Assembly: GCA_015491615.1 (NCBI GenBank)
Contig: WFVN01000138.1
Span: 1-32,738 of the forward strand
DNA: 32,738 nucleotides
Source of the DNA: Gammaproteobacteria bacterium
GTDB lineage: Bacteria; Pseudomonadota; Gammaproteobacteria; S012-40
Direction: 5' to 3'
This document shows, piece after piece, positions 18,347 through 26,438 of this stretch. A program made the position numbers and the translations under genes. The notes beneath the pieces were generated by a model that saw nothing but the letters and a program-made list of their open reading frames with translations, did no database searches and was not told the origin of the DNA. The number at the start of each line of letters is the position of its first letter. Within the stretch, counting starts at the first letter, position 1.

Positions 18347-19156
18347 ATGGCCAGGGGGGGCAAACGCAACGTCGAGAGGATGTATCGGCACCTGCCGACA
18401 GCGGTGTTCGCCGTGCTCCTGGCGGCCCTGGCGGCCTTGCCCGGCTGGAGCGACACCCTCATCGGTGACCCGGTGGCAGGCGCCAACGACCCCATTCTCG
18501 GTTCCAAACACGACTTCACTGGGTTGAACCGCCGTGCCGGCGTGTTCGCCATGCCGGGAGTGGCCTTCTCCGACTACGGCAACCCCTGCGTCTACTGTCA
18601 CCTCCCTCCGGAGAAGGCCGAGGTGGATGAGACGAAGGAAGGGGCCATCCCCGACTGGAACCGTTTCTACCCCGCCACCGATGCCTACCGGCTCTACGAC
18701 AGCACTTACATGGACTCCAAGACGCGCACCCCCAGCCCCATCAGCCTGCTTTGCCTTTCCTGCCACGACGGCACCATGGGAGTGGACATGGTGGTCTTCC
18801 CGCCGACCGATTTCGACAGCGCCCAGGATGAGGCCCTGCACATGCGCATCCATGGCGCCGACGACGTCGTCTCCTGCGGCAAGTGCCACAACGGGCGCGT
18901 GGCGCACGACATCTCCATCAAGCACATCGGCACCGACCTGCGCAACGATCATCCCATTTCCATGCGCTATGCCGGTCTGTTGCGCGCGGACGAGGACTTC
19001 CGCCTCCCCGATACTCCCGAGGGTTTCAACAACGGTGTGCGCTTGTACGAAGGACGGGTCGAGTGCGCTTCCTGCCACAACGTCCACAACCCGGAGAAGG
19101 ACCTGCTCCTGCGAGCCGACTCGGACCTGCTCTGCCAGACATGTCACACCAAGTAG
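18347..19156 (+). CDS. Five-haem exported cytochrome c
   Basis: An N-terminal signal peptide (hydrophobic core PTAVFAVLLAALAALPG) is followed by five CxxCH sites at about residues 81, 136, 177, 240 and 263. Outside these there are seven more His residues (in KHDF, LHMRIHG, AHD, KHIG, NDHPIS, NVHNP), enough for bis-His ligation of every haem, as in cytochrome c3-like multihaem proteins. The NDHPIS motif and the closing CxSCHNVHNP...LCxTCH pattern recur in exported multihaem cytochromes. Start: ATG at 18347 has AGGGGGG 13 bases upstream; ATG at 18380 gives a tighter signal peptide but has its AGAGG directly against it. An NHL-propeller lipoprotein follows 134 bases downstream. Confidence 0.9.
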   Translation: MARGGKRNVERMYRHLPTAVFAVLLAALAALPGWSDTLIGDPVAGANDPILGSKHDFTGLNRRAGVFAMPGVAFSDYGNPCVYCHLPPEKAEVDETKEGAIPDWNRFYPATDAYRLYDSTYMDSKTRTPSPISLLCLSCHDGTMGVDMVVFPPTDFDSAQDEALHMRIHGADDVVSCGKCHNGRVAHDISIKHIGTDLRNDHPISMRYAGLLRADEDFRLPDTPEGFNNGVRLYEGRVECASCHNVHNPEKDLLLRADSDLLCQTCHTK

Positions 19157-19290
19157 CCCGCTTGGCAAGGGGCCACCACACAACGCCCGGAGCTCATCGG
19201 CAACCCGTGAACGGCTGGCTCGCCCCGACCCGATTTTGCCGCCTTTCCCCGTCGCACGACACCGAAGAGCCACCGAACGAAACGACTGCC

Positions 19291-20352
19291 GTGGCACGCC
19301 TGGTCGTTTTGTTCGTCGCCGTTCTTCTGAGCGCCTGCGCCTCACGCCCCTCGATACCGATTTCAGCGCCGCCCGTCTATCCGCCACCGCCATCCGAGCC
19401 CCGTTTCGTGTACGACGGCACCCTGCGCACCAGCAGCGATTTCATCCGCCCCACCTTCGGCGACCGCTTGCGCGCCTTCGCTACCGGTAGCCGCGAGACG
19501 CCTTTCGGTCTCGCCAAGCCCTTCGCGGTCGCGGTACGCGCGGGGCGCATCTACGTGAGCGACACCCAGCAGCGGGCGGTGCTGCTGTTCGATCTTTCCG
19601 GCCAGCGGGTGGTAGTCATCGGCGAGCGGGGGGCGGGCACGCTGGTGAAGCCCATGGGCGTGGCTCTCTCCCACGATGGCCAGCGTCTGTTCGTGGCCGA
19701 CGTCACCGCCCGCCGGATCCAGGTCTTCGACGCAGAAGGGAAACACTTGGCCACCCTGGGACGCGACGCCGGCATGCGCCGCCCGGTGGGGTTGGCTCTT
19801 TCCCCCGACGACGCCCGCCTGTATGTGGTGGACGTGGGGGGCGTGGACACGGACCGCCACCGGGTGTGGGTATTCGACACCCGCAGCGGCAAGCTGCTGT
19901 TCCATTTCGGCCGCCGCGGCACCGCCCTGGGCGAGTTCAACCTGCCCATCCACGCCGCCACCGGCCCCGACGGCACCCTCTACGTGGTGGACGGGGGCAA
20001 CTTCCGCGTCCAGGCCTTCGACCCGGACGGACGCCCCCTGTTCGCCTTCGGCGCCCCCGGCCGGCGCTCGGGGCAGTTCTCCCGCCCCAAAGGGATCGCC
20101 ACCGATGGCGAGGGGCGCATCTACGTGGTGGACGCGGCCTTCGGCAACGTGCAGATCTTCGATGCCCGCGGGCGCCTGCTGATGCACCTGGGCGACCGGG
20201 CCACCAGCGGCGGCCCGGGGCGCTTCATGCTCCCCTCGGGCTGCACGGTGGACGAGGCCGGACGCCTGTTCGTGGTGGATCAGTTCTTCCGCAAAATCGA
20301 CGTCTTCCGCCCCGCCGCCCAGCCCCCGTGGGAGCGCCTGCCACTACGCTAA
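19291..20352 (+). CDS. NHL-repeat six-bladed beta-propeller lipoprotein
   Basis: Predicted lipoprotein of 353 residues: MARLVVLFVAVLLSAC gives a lipobox with Cys16, which is why the GTG at 19291 is preferred to a GTG at 19207. Six blade-like repeats follow, each with a strand such as GRIYVSDTQQRAVLLFD, RLFVADVTARRIQVFD, RLYVVDVGG, GTLYVVDGGNFRVQAFD, GRIYVVDAAFGNVQIFD and GRLFVVDQFFRKIDVF. NHL propellers bind proteins or sugars and have no fixed enzymatic role. Its place directly behind a five-haem cytochrome suggests a role in exporting, assembling or holding that cytochrome at the outer membrane; this is inference. Its end overlaps the convergent GGDEF-EAL gene by 9 bases. Confidence 0.85.
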   Translation: MARLVVLFVAVLLSACASRPSIPISAPPVYPPPPSEPRFVYDGTLRTSSDFIRPTFGDRLRAFATGSRETPFGLAKPFAVAVRAGRIYVSDTQQRAVLLFDLSGQRVVVIGERGAGTLVKPMGVALSHDGQRLFVADVTARRIQVFDAEGKHLATLGRDAGMRRPVGLALSPDDARLYVVDVGGVDTDRHRVWVFDTRSGKLLFHFGRRGTALGEFNLPIHAATGPDGTLYVVDGGNFRVQAFDPDGRPLFAFGAPGRRSGQFSRPKGIATDGEGRIYVVDAAFGNVQIFDARGRLLMHLGDRATSGGPGRFMLPSGCTVDEAGRLFVVDQFFRKIDVFRPAAQPPWERLPLR

Positions 20353-22803
20353 CCCGGGCGGGGAGAAACCCTCCTGCAGTTGCCTCTGAAACGCCTCGCC
20401 AGGCAGGGGTGGGCTGATGTAGTACCCCTGGATGGCGTCCACACCCATGGTTTTGAGCAATTCGGCGGCGCGCGCGTCCTCGACCCCTTCGGCGATCACC
20501 CGCAACCCCAGATCGTGGGCCATGTCGATGGTGGAGCGGACAATCACCCGGCTGTGCTCGTCCTGTACCAGGCCGACGATGAAGGAACGGTCGATCTTGA
20601 TCTCGTTCACCGGCATCTGCTTGAGATAGGAAAGGGAAGAGTAGCCGGTACCGAAATCGTCGATGGAGACGGTGAAACCACGTTGATTGAGGGCTTCGAG
20701 GATATGGCTGGCAGCGCGGACATCCTCCACCAGAGCCGTTTCGGTCACCTCCAGTTTGACGAAGCGAGGCGAGACACCGGCCGATTCCACCTGCCGCGCC
20801 ACATCCTCCGCCAGACTGGGACGTTGCAGATCGCGGGCGGAAAGGTTCAGCGCCAGACACAGACCATGGGAAAGAATGACCGGCGCGCATTCGGCCAGAA
20901 CCCGCTCCAACACCCAATCGGTGAGGGTGTGGATGAGACCGGTCTGTTCCGCCAGGGGAATGAACTCGGAAGGTTGCATGATGCCGTGTACCGGATGGTG
21001 CCAGCGCACCAGGGCCTCGCAGGCGGTGACCCGGGCCTGCTGGAAGGACCACACCGGCTGGTAGTGGAGCAACAGTTGTCCCTGACCGAGGGCCTCGCGC
21101 AGCTCTCCCATCACCGCCAACTGGCGGAGGTTGTGCTGGTCGCTCTCCGGGTCGTAGAGGGCATAACCCCGATTCTCCCGCTTGGCCATGTACATGGCCA
21201 CGTCGGCCCGCTGCAGGAGTACGCCGGCATCTCGCCCATGGTAGGGATACAGGGCGATGCCCATGCTACACCCTACCTGTAAGCGCTGGCCGTCGACGAC
21301 GAAAGGCTCCTCCAGGGCCTTCACCAGCTTGTTGGCGGTGTGCACCGCCTGACGCACGTCGGCTCCCGGCAGGAGGATGGCGAATTCGTCACCGCCCAGG
21401 CGAGCGACGGTGTCCGATTCGCGCAACAACAGGCGCAGGCGCTGGGCCACCTGCTGCAGGAGCTTGTCGCCCACCTGGTGGCCGAGGGTGTCGTTGACGA
21501 TCTTGAAGCGGTCTAGATCCATGAGACAGAGGGCAAAGCGACCCTTCTCCCGTTGCGCGGCACGCACGCACTGCTGCATGCGATCGAACAGGAGGGTGCG
21601 GTTGGGAAGATCCGTGAGAGCGTCGTGCAGGGCCTGGTAACGCAGCGCGGCCGTCTGCACCTTGCGACTGGTGATGTCGCGGGCCACGGCGATGTGATAA
21701 TCGGTGGAACCGAGACGGATACGACGCAGGGTCACCTCCATGGGAAAGACGGTACCGTTGCGACGGCGCCCGTACAGCTCATGCATCTCTTCTTCTTCGC
21801 CCTCGCCGCCCAGAAACAAACGACGCGCCGCTTCGCGATAAGGTTCGGGCACGAGCCGTTCCACCGGCTGCCCCACCAATTGCCCCGGCGGGTAACCGAA
21901 CACCCGTTCGCATGAGGCATTGGCGAGGCGCACCACCCCCTGCGGATCGACGAGGATGATGGCGTCGGCGACGTGGTCCATAACGGCGCGGGTACGGGCT
22001 TCGCTCACCCGCAGGGCCTCCTGCATCTGATTGAAGGCGACCGCCAACTCGCCAATCTCGTCCTTACGTTCGACGGGAATACGCACTTGGCGTCCGCCGC
22101 GGGCCACTTCGTCGATGGCCGCCCGCAGAATCCCCAAGGGGCGGATGACGTCGCGCCGCAGAGCCAGAAACAGAATCAACCCCAGGGCCAAAGCCAACGC
22201 CAGGGCGCCCACCCACAACTTGGTGCGCGTAGCCTGGATGCGCGCCTGCGTCTGGGCGGTGGAAACAGCGAGGTAAAAGACACCGCGTAGGGGCGCGTGA
22301 TCGTAACCATGGCAGGAAAAACAGGCGACATCGGCGCGAATGGGCGTCATCAGAGCGAGGACCCCGGGACGCGAGTCATCCAGCACCGTCTCACCACGCA
22401 GGGCCCGCTCCAACATGCCGGGAGAGACCAGATCTGGGTGACGGGCCGGACGTGGTTCCCGCTCGAACACTGGCCCGCCCAGATAGGCATTGACCTTTTC
22501 CACCGTGCGCAGATCGGTAAAGGCCTCGCTTCCGTCGCGGCGCAAGACTTCGATCTCCAGGATGCCGGCGACGCCGTGGAGCCGATCCAGCCATTCCCGC
22601 GCCAAAGTCCCGCTGCCGTTGAGCATGAGGGTCTTGAGGCTGGCCATGAGGGTCTGGGCGTGCACCTTGAGTTGCTCGGTATCGGCGCTGTGGATGGCGC
22701 GCGCCAGCTCCCGGTCCACCCACACGCCCACGCCCCCGAGGACGAGGAGGAGCACGCCGGCGAGAATGGCGGCGAGGCGCAGGCTGAGACTGTGCAGGTT
22801 CAT
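20344..22803 (-). CDS. Membrane sensor with periplasmic CxxCH site, HAMP, PAS, GGDEF and EAL domains
   Basis: Signal protein of 819 residues. TM1 is at about 10-30; a periplasmic domain follows and contains CFSCH (161-165), a covalent haem site, just before TM2 (197-216). HAMP covers about 215-268, PAS 270-385. The GGDEF domain has RLGGDEF (470-474) and, five residues upstream, RESD, the inhibitory site, so it should make cyclic di-GMP with product control. The EAL domain has CEALVRW (EAL at 596-598), LNLSARDL, TETALV, IDDFGTGYSSL and EGVED, so the phosphodiesterase site also looks intact. The sensor domain resembles the DUF3365/Tll0287-like haem-binding group. It may report redox state or a gas ligand; the signal is unknown. 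Confidence 0.92.
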   Translation of the reverse strand: MNLHSLSLRLAAILAGVLLLVLGGVGVWVDRELARAIHSADTEQLKVHAQTLMASLKTLMLNGSGTLAREWLDRLHGVAGILEIEVLRRDGSEAFTDLRTVEKVNAYLGGPVFEREPRPARHPDLVSPGMLERALRGETVLDDSRPGVLALMTPIRADVACFSCHGYDHAPLRGVFYLAVSTAQTQARIQATRTKLWVGALALALALGLILFLALRRDVIRPLGILRAAIDEVARGGRQVRIPVERKDEIGELAVAFNQMQEALRVSEARTRAVMDHVADAIILVDPQGVVRLANASCERVFGYPPGQLVGQPVERLVPEPYREAARRLFLGGEGEEEEMHELYGRRRNGTVFPMEVTLRRIRLGSTDYHIAVARDITSRKVQTAALRYQALHDALTDLPNRTLLFDRMQQCVRAAQREKGRFALCLMDLDRFKIVNDTLGHQVGDKLLQQVAQRLRLLLRESDTVARLGGDEFAILLPGADVRQAVHTANKLVKALEEPFVVDGQRLQVGCSMGIALYPYHGRDAGVLLQRADVAMYMAKRENRGYALYDPESDQHNLRQLAVMGELREALGQGQLLLHYQPVWSFQQARVTACEALVRWHHPVHGIMQPSEFIPLAEQTGLIHTLTDWVLERVLAECAPVILSHGLCLALNLSARDLQRPSLAEDVARQVESAGVSPRFVKLEVTETALVEDVRAASHILEALNQRGFTVSIDDFGTGYSSLSYLKQMPVNEIKIDRSFIVGLVQDEHSRVIVRSTIDMAHDLGLRVIAEGVEDARAAELLKTMGVDAIQGYYISPPLPGEAFQRQLQEGFSPPGLA

Positions 22804-23028
22804 GGGGCTCCGGTATGACGGAAGAGTGTCTACTTTTCAGCAGGTTCCGCGCCAATCCTCCCTGACGGTCCTCGAAGCATTTAATCATCAGCCCGGCCGC
22901 GGGAAAAGGGCGAGATCCCTTCAGCGTCATACGAGCCTGGGGGAGCAATGTGATTCCAAGGTGAATGGCCCAGACCGGCATCTCATCGCCGTCTCCCGTT
23001 CGTCTCCGGCTTGGATCAAGAAGGAGCT
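22804..23028. other. Gap between the propeller genes and the GGDEF-EAL gene
   Basis: No gene or clear promoter was found. No stem-loop with a T run ends the upstream operon here, so read-through into the sensor gene is possible. Confidence 0.4.
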
Positions 23029-24222
23029 TCAGGGGAGATGGAGACGGGTCACACCCCCGTAACTACCGATCCACAAGCTTCCGTCGGCGGCGCGCGACAT
23101 GGAAAACACGTTGTCGGCGAAGAGACCGTCCTTACGGGTGAGGACGACGAAGCCACGCCCGTCCTCGCGAAAGCGCGCGAGGCCGGCGCTGGTGCCGATC
23201 CACAGCGTGCCCTGGGAATCGATGTGAAGCATGAAGACATGGTTGGCCGGCAGACCGTCGCGGGTGGTGTAATTGGTCCAGCGCTGCCCGTCATAGCGCG
23301 CCAGACCACCACCCCAGGTACCTGCCCAGACGGTTCCATCGGCGGTCACCGCCAGGGAGACGATGTAGTTGGGATTGTAAGCAACCGTGACCCGCTCCAG
23401 CCCTTGCTCGTGTTTCTGTTGGGCATGGTGGCGCGAGGCGGCCCCAGGGTCGGATTTGAACTGGATGGCATCCTTGACCACCTCAAAGGGCGCTCCGACA
23501 CCTTCCTCGTGGGCCCAATGCTCCCAGCGACCCTCCTGATAACGGGCCACCCCACCCTCAGTGGCGAACCAGATGGCACCGTCGGGCCCCTTTTCCACCC
23601 CGTATACCCAGTCGTTGGGCAATCCCCCCTCGGTGTTGGCGACGTCGAAGGTCTCCCAGGCTCCCGGGTCACCCAAGCGAGCGCCACGTACCCGATTGGC
23701 GCCGGACCAAGTGGCGATCCACAGGTCGCCCCGGTCGTCCAACTGGGTATCGTACACGAACTGGTCGGCCAATCCGTGGGGGATGTTGTAGTTCGTCCAA
23801 CTGTCCTTTTCCGGATCGTATACCGACAAGCCACCGCCGTAAGTTCCCACCAGCAGAAGCCGGCCCAATTTACCAAGGTGGAAGACGCCGTTGGAAAGGA
23901 GGCTGCCACTGTCGATGTTGTAGAGACGATAATCGTCACGGCGGATATCGTAGCGGATGACCCCGCCGGAGGTGCCCACCCAAACGACATCGCCATCGGC
24001 GAGGATGGCCTTGACGTTGCGGTTGCCAACGCGGAAATGGCTGAAACGGGGCGGGCGACGGGCTCCTTGGTGTGGCTGGGCCTGGTCGACACCCGCTTCG
24101 GGGCCCCGGGCCTCCGGTGAAGTGGGACCCGTTTGCGCTTGACGCTGGCCCAACCAATACCCCCCTCCCGCCACGGCGACCAGGAGGGCTGCAACGAAAA
24201 AAAACCTGGGGCGGGAGGTCAT
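23029..24222 (-). CDS. Exported Reg_prop-type beta-propeller protein (propeller B)
   Basis: The 397 residues start with a membrane anchor or uncleaved signal (FFFVAALLVAVAGGGYWLG), then a Pro/Gln-rich linker to about residue 58, then a beta-propeller with repeats of the two-component regulator propeller type: VVWVGTSGGVIRYD, LLVGTYGGGLSVYD, LWIATWSGANRV, IWFATEGGVARY, VWAGTWGGGLARYD, LWIGTSAGLARF and LWIGSYGGVTRL. There is no kinase or other output domain, unlike the large sensor kinases in which this propeller is best known. It is a paralogue of the next gene upstream, sharing NPNY(I/V)xSLAV and GTWGGG(L/V)xR(Y/F)DG. Function unknown; probably a periplasmic protein-protein module. Confidence 0.85.
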   Translation of the reverse strand: MTSRPRFFFVAALLVAVAGGGYWLGQRQAQTGPTSPEARGPEAGVDQAQPHQGARRPPRFSHFRVGNRNVKAILADGDVVWVGTSGGVIRYDIRRDDYRLYNIDSGSLLSNGVFHLGKLGRLLLVGTYGGGLSVYDPEKDSWTNYNIPHGLADQFVYDTQLDDRGDLWIATWSGANRVRGARLGDPGAWETFDVANTEGGLPNDWVYGVEKGPDGAIWFATEGGVARYQEGRWEHWAHEEGVGAPFEVVKDAIQFKSDPGAASRHHAQQKHEQGLERVTVAYNPNYIVSLAVTADGTVWAGTWGGGLARYDGQRWTNYTTRDGLPANHVFMLHIDSQGTLWIGTSAGLARFREDGRGFVVLTRKDGLFADNVFSMSRAADGSLWIGSYGGVTRLHLP

Positions 24223-24284
24223 GGACGGGCACCCAATATGCAGACGCCCGGCATTCTACCATCCCCGGGGAGAGGGGGCAGCCG

Positions 24285-25316
24285 TCACCACCCGATGCGC
24301 GCCACCAAGCCATTGAGACCGGCCCAGACCCCACCGTCCTGGGTCACGGCGAGGGCATACACGTCCCGCTGGGGCAGACCTGACACCCCATGCCAACGAC
24401 CGTCCTTTCGGTAGGCCAGTCCCCCGTCGGTGCCGGCCCACAAGCGCCCGTCGCCATCTACCGCCAAAGCATAGACGATATCGCCCGGCAAACCGTCGGC
24501 ACGGGTCTCGTTGCGGAAACGGCGGCCATCGAAACGGGAGACGCCACCGCCCCATGTCCCTACCCACACATGGCCGTCGCCGTCCACGGCGAGGGAGAAG
24601 ACGTAGTTGGGATTGAAACTGGGACGACCATCCACGCGCACGTTCAGGTCGTGGCGATTGCGTGTGCCAAGGCCGGTGTTGTCGCTGAAGGGGCGACCGT
24701 CACGGTTGGGGGCCCCCAGGCCGTCGGCGTGGGTCCAGGTACGCCAGGAGCGACCGTCGAAGGCGTTGAGACCGCCCTCGGTACCCACCCAGAGGACACC
24801 GCGCGGATCCACGGCGAGGGCATACACCCATTCGTTGATCAGTTCCTCCAGATAGGTCTCGAAACGGTCTTCGCCACGGCGCCAGCGGTTGAGCCCGGCC
24901 CAGGTACCGATCCATACGTCGCCAGCGCGGTCTTCCGCGAAGCTGTACACCCAGTAGTCGGCCAGTCCGTGGAGTGGGAAATAGGTCTTCCAGCGACCCT
25001 CGGCATAGCGAGACACCCCGCCCCCATTGGTGCCCAACCATACCTCGCCGCGGCTGTCCACGAAGGCGGCGAAGACATACTCGTTGGCCAGGGCGTTGTC
25101 GCGGGTGAACACCCCCAGGCGCTCGCCCGTGCGCAAATCCACCTGCATGGCCCCCACGGAAGTCCCCACCCAGAGTTGCTGGCGAGCGGAGTCCACTGCC
25201 AAGGCCCGCACTACCACGCCCTGCCCCACTTGGAAGGATTCGCGCACGGCGAAACCCGCCGCCTGGACGACGGCACAAAACGAGACGGAGAAGAAAAGAA
25301 ACAGACGTGCAATCAC
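24285..25316 (-). CDS. Exported Reg_prop-type beta-propeller protein (propeller A)
   Basis: The 343 residues have a cleavable signal peptide (MIARLFLFFSVSFCAVVQA) and then propeller blades: LWVGTSVGAMQVD, VWLGTNGGGVSRYA, VWIGTWAGLNRW, LWVGTEGGLNAFDG, VWVGTWGGGVSRFDG, LWAGTDGGLAYR, VWAGLNGLVARI. The start is a GTG that overlaps the stop of the monohaem cytochrome gene (GTGA), so the two are translationally coupled. Paralogue of propeller B, 62 bases downstream, which has a membrane anchor instead. No enzymatic residues are recognised. Coupling to a cytochrome suggests a role in a redox complex. Confidence 0.85.
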   Translation of the reverse strand: MIARLFLFFSVSFCAVVQAAGFAVRESFQVGQGVVVRALAVDSARQQLWVGTSVGAMQVDLRTGERLGVFTRDNALANEYVFAAFVDSRGEVWLGTNGGGVSRYAEGRWKTYFPLHGLADYWVYSFAEDRAGDVWIGTWAGLNRWRRGEDRFETYLEELINEWVYALAVDPRGVLWVGTEGGLNAFDGRSWRTWTHADGLGAPNRDGRPFSDNTGLGTRNRHDLNVRVDGRPSFNPNYVFSLAVDGDGHVWVGTWGGGVSRFDGRRFRNETRADGLPGDIVYALAVDGDGRLWAGTDGGLAYRKDGRWHGVSGLPQRDVYALAVTQDGGVWAGLNGLVARIGW

Positions 25317-25609
25317 AGAAGACTGCGCAAATAGAGAACGACGTTCTCGATTTCCCGGTCGCTGAGGATGCCGGCGAACCCGGGCATCACCCCATTGCCC
25401 TGTCGGATCCGCTCGGCCAGGTCACGGTCGGTGGTGTTGAGGCGCTCACCGAGGGCAAAATTGGGCATGCCAGGCATCATCCCCTCCCCCGCCGGACCGT
25501 GACACCCCATGCAGTAACGATCGTACACCGTTTTTCCGGCAGCCACCGGGTCGTCGGCCCCAACGGCACCGGCGAAGGCAACGAAGAAGACCCAAACGGC
25601 TATCCTCAT
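25313..25609 (-). CDS. Small exported monohaem cytochrome c
   Basis: A class I cytochrome c of 98 residues: signal peptide MRIAVWVFFVAFAGAVGA, haem site CMGCH, a GMPNFALGERL segment, the Met-ligand region GNGVMPGFAG and a C-terminal helix EIENVVLYLRSLL. It should carry electrons in the periplasm. It starts 10 bases after the LolA-like gene and its stop overlaps the start of propeller A, so it sits inside one operon. The ATG at 25609 fixes the signal peptide; the frame is open further upstream only as a shadow of the LolA-like gene. Confidence 0.93.
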   Translation of the reverse strand: MRIAVWVFFVAFAGAVGADDPVAAGKTVYDRYCMGCHGPAGEGMMPGMPNFALGERLNTTDRDLAERIRQGNGVMPGFAGILSDREIENVVLYLRSLL

Positions 25610-25619
25610 GGGCACGGCT

Positions 25620-26438
25620 TCAGTCGATTCCCAACCGCAAACGGCGCTCGGTGAACCAGTCGTCGCCGATACCGATGTTGGGTTTGACATCCTGTACCTG
25701 AAAGAAAGAGGTATGGAAGGTCTGAACGTTCTGCACGAAGACCCGATCCCAAGCCCAGGCCTTCCCCACCTGTTGCCAGGTGAGGAGCTGACGCTTGAGG
25801 AACAAACCCTTACGGTCGTAATAATCCACCCGCGTCTTGACACACTGTTCCCAGTTTTCGGCCTTCTTGAACCAGTTGACCTTCTTGCTGTAGATGGAAT
25901 CGGGCTCTTTGGGCACGCTCTCCACGACGAAGAACTCTTCGCCTTTGCGGTCCCGTTCCAAACGCAGGAAACGGTGCTCGTCGTCGTCCAACCGGCGCAG
26001 GCTGATGTCTCCGTAGGTGAGATCGGATCCCAGGAAGCTGTCCCCCAGGTCGCGCACCGATACACGCCGGATCTTGCGCAGCACCGGCAGGTAGATCCAT
26101 TGATCGGCATTCTTCCCCGTTTCCGGCAGATAGGCCCAGCGCATGAAAGCGGCACCACGGGCATCCGGTGGATAGAGGGTGAAGAGAACCATCTTCTCCT
26201 GGATACCGTCCTTGCCCTTGTAGTCCTTCCACAGACGCAGGTAAACGGTGAGCTTTTCGTTGCCGGCCCGGTCCTTGAGGCGAATGGTAAGGCGCGATTG
26301 TTGATCGTCACCTGGGTGTTTGTAATCACAGCGAGCAACGATATCGCGGCCGTTCAGCGATATGCCAGCAGAGCTCTCCCCCTCCACTGCGAAGGCCGGG
26401 AGGGAAAGGAGCGCTGCGAGCAAAATCAGCCGTTTCAT
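25620..26438 (-). CDS. LolA-like outer-membrane lipoprotein-sorting family protein
   Basis: Exported protein of 272 residues with signal peptide MKRLILLAALLSLPAFA. The mature part resembles the LolA-like family annotated as outer membrane lipoprotein-sorting protein (PF17131 type): QSRLTIRLKDRAGNEK, KMVLFTLYPPDARGAAFMRW, WIYLPVLRKIRRVS, DLGDSFLGSDLTYGDI and a late VDYYDRKGLFLKRQLL. Such proteins have a half-barrel that holds acyl chains or hydrophobic cargo. Relatives often sit beside an RND/MMPL exporter; none is seen here. It overlaps the methyltransferase stop by 4 bases (ATGA), showing co-translation with it. Confidence 0.85.
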   Translation of the reverse strand: MKRLILLAALLSLPAFAVEGESSAGISLNGRDIVARCDYKHPGDDQQSRLTIRLKDRAGNEKLTVYLRLWKDYKGKDGIQEKMVLFTLYPPDARGAAFMRWAYLPETGKNADQWIYLPVLRKIRRVSVRDLGDSFLGSDLTYGDISLRRLDDDEHRFLRLERDRKGEEFFVVESVPKEPDSIYSKKVNWFKKAENWEQCVKTRVDYYDRKGLFLKRQLLTWQQVGKAWAWDRVFVQNVQTFHTSFFQVQDVKPNIGIGDDWFTERRLRLGID

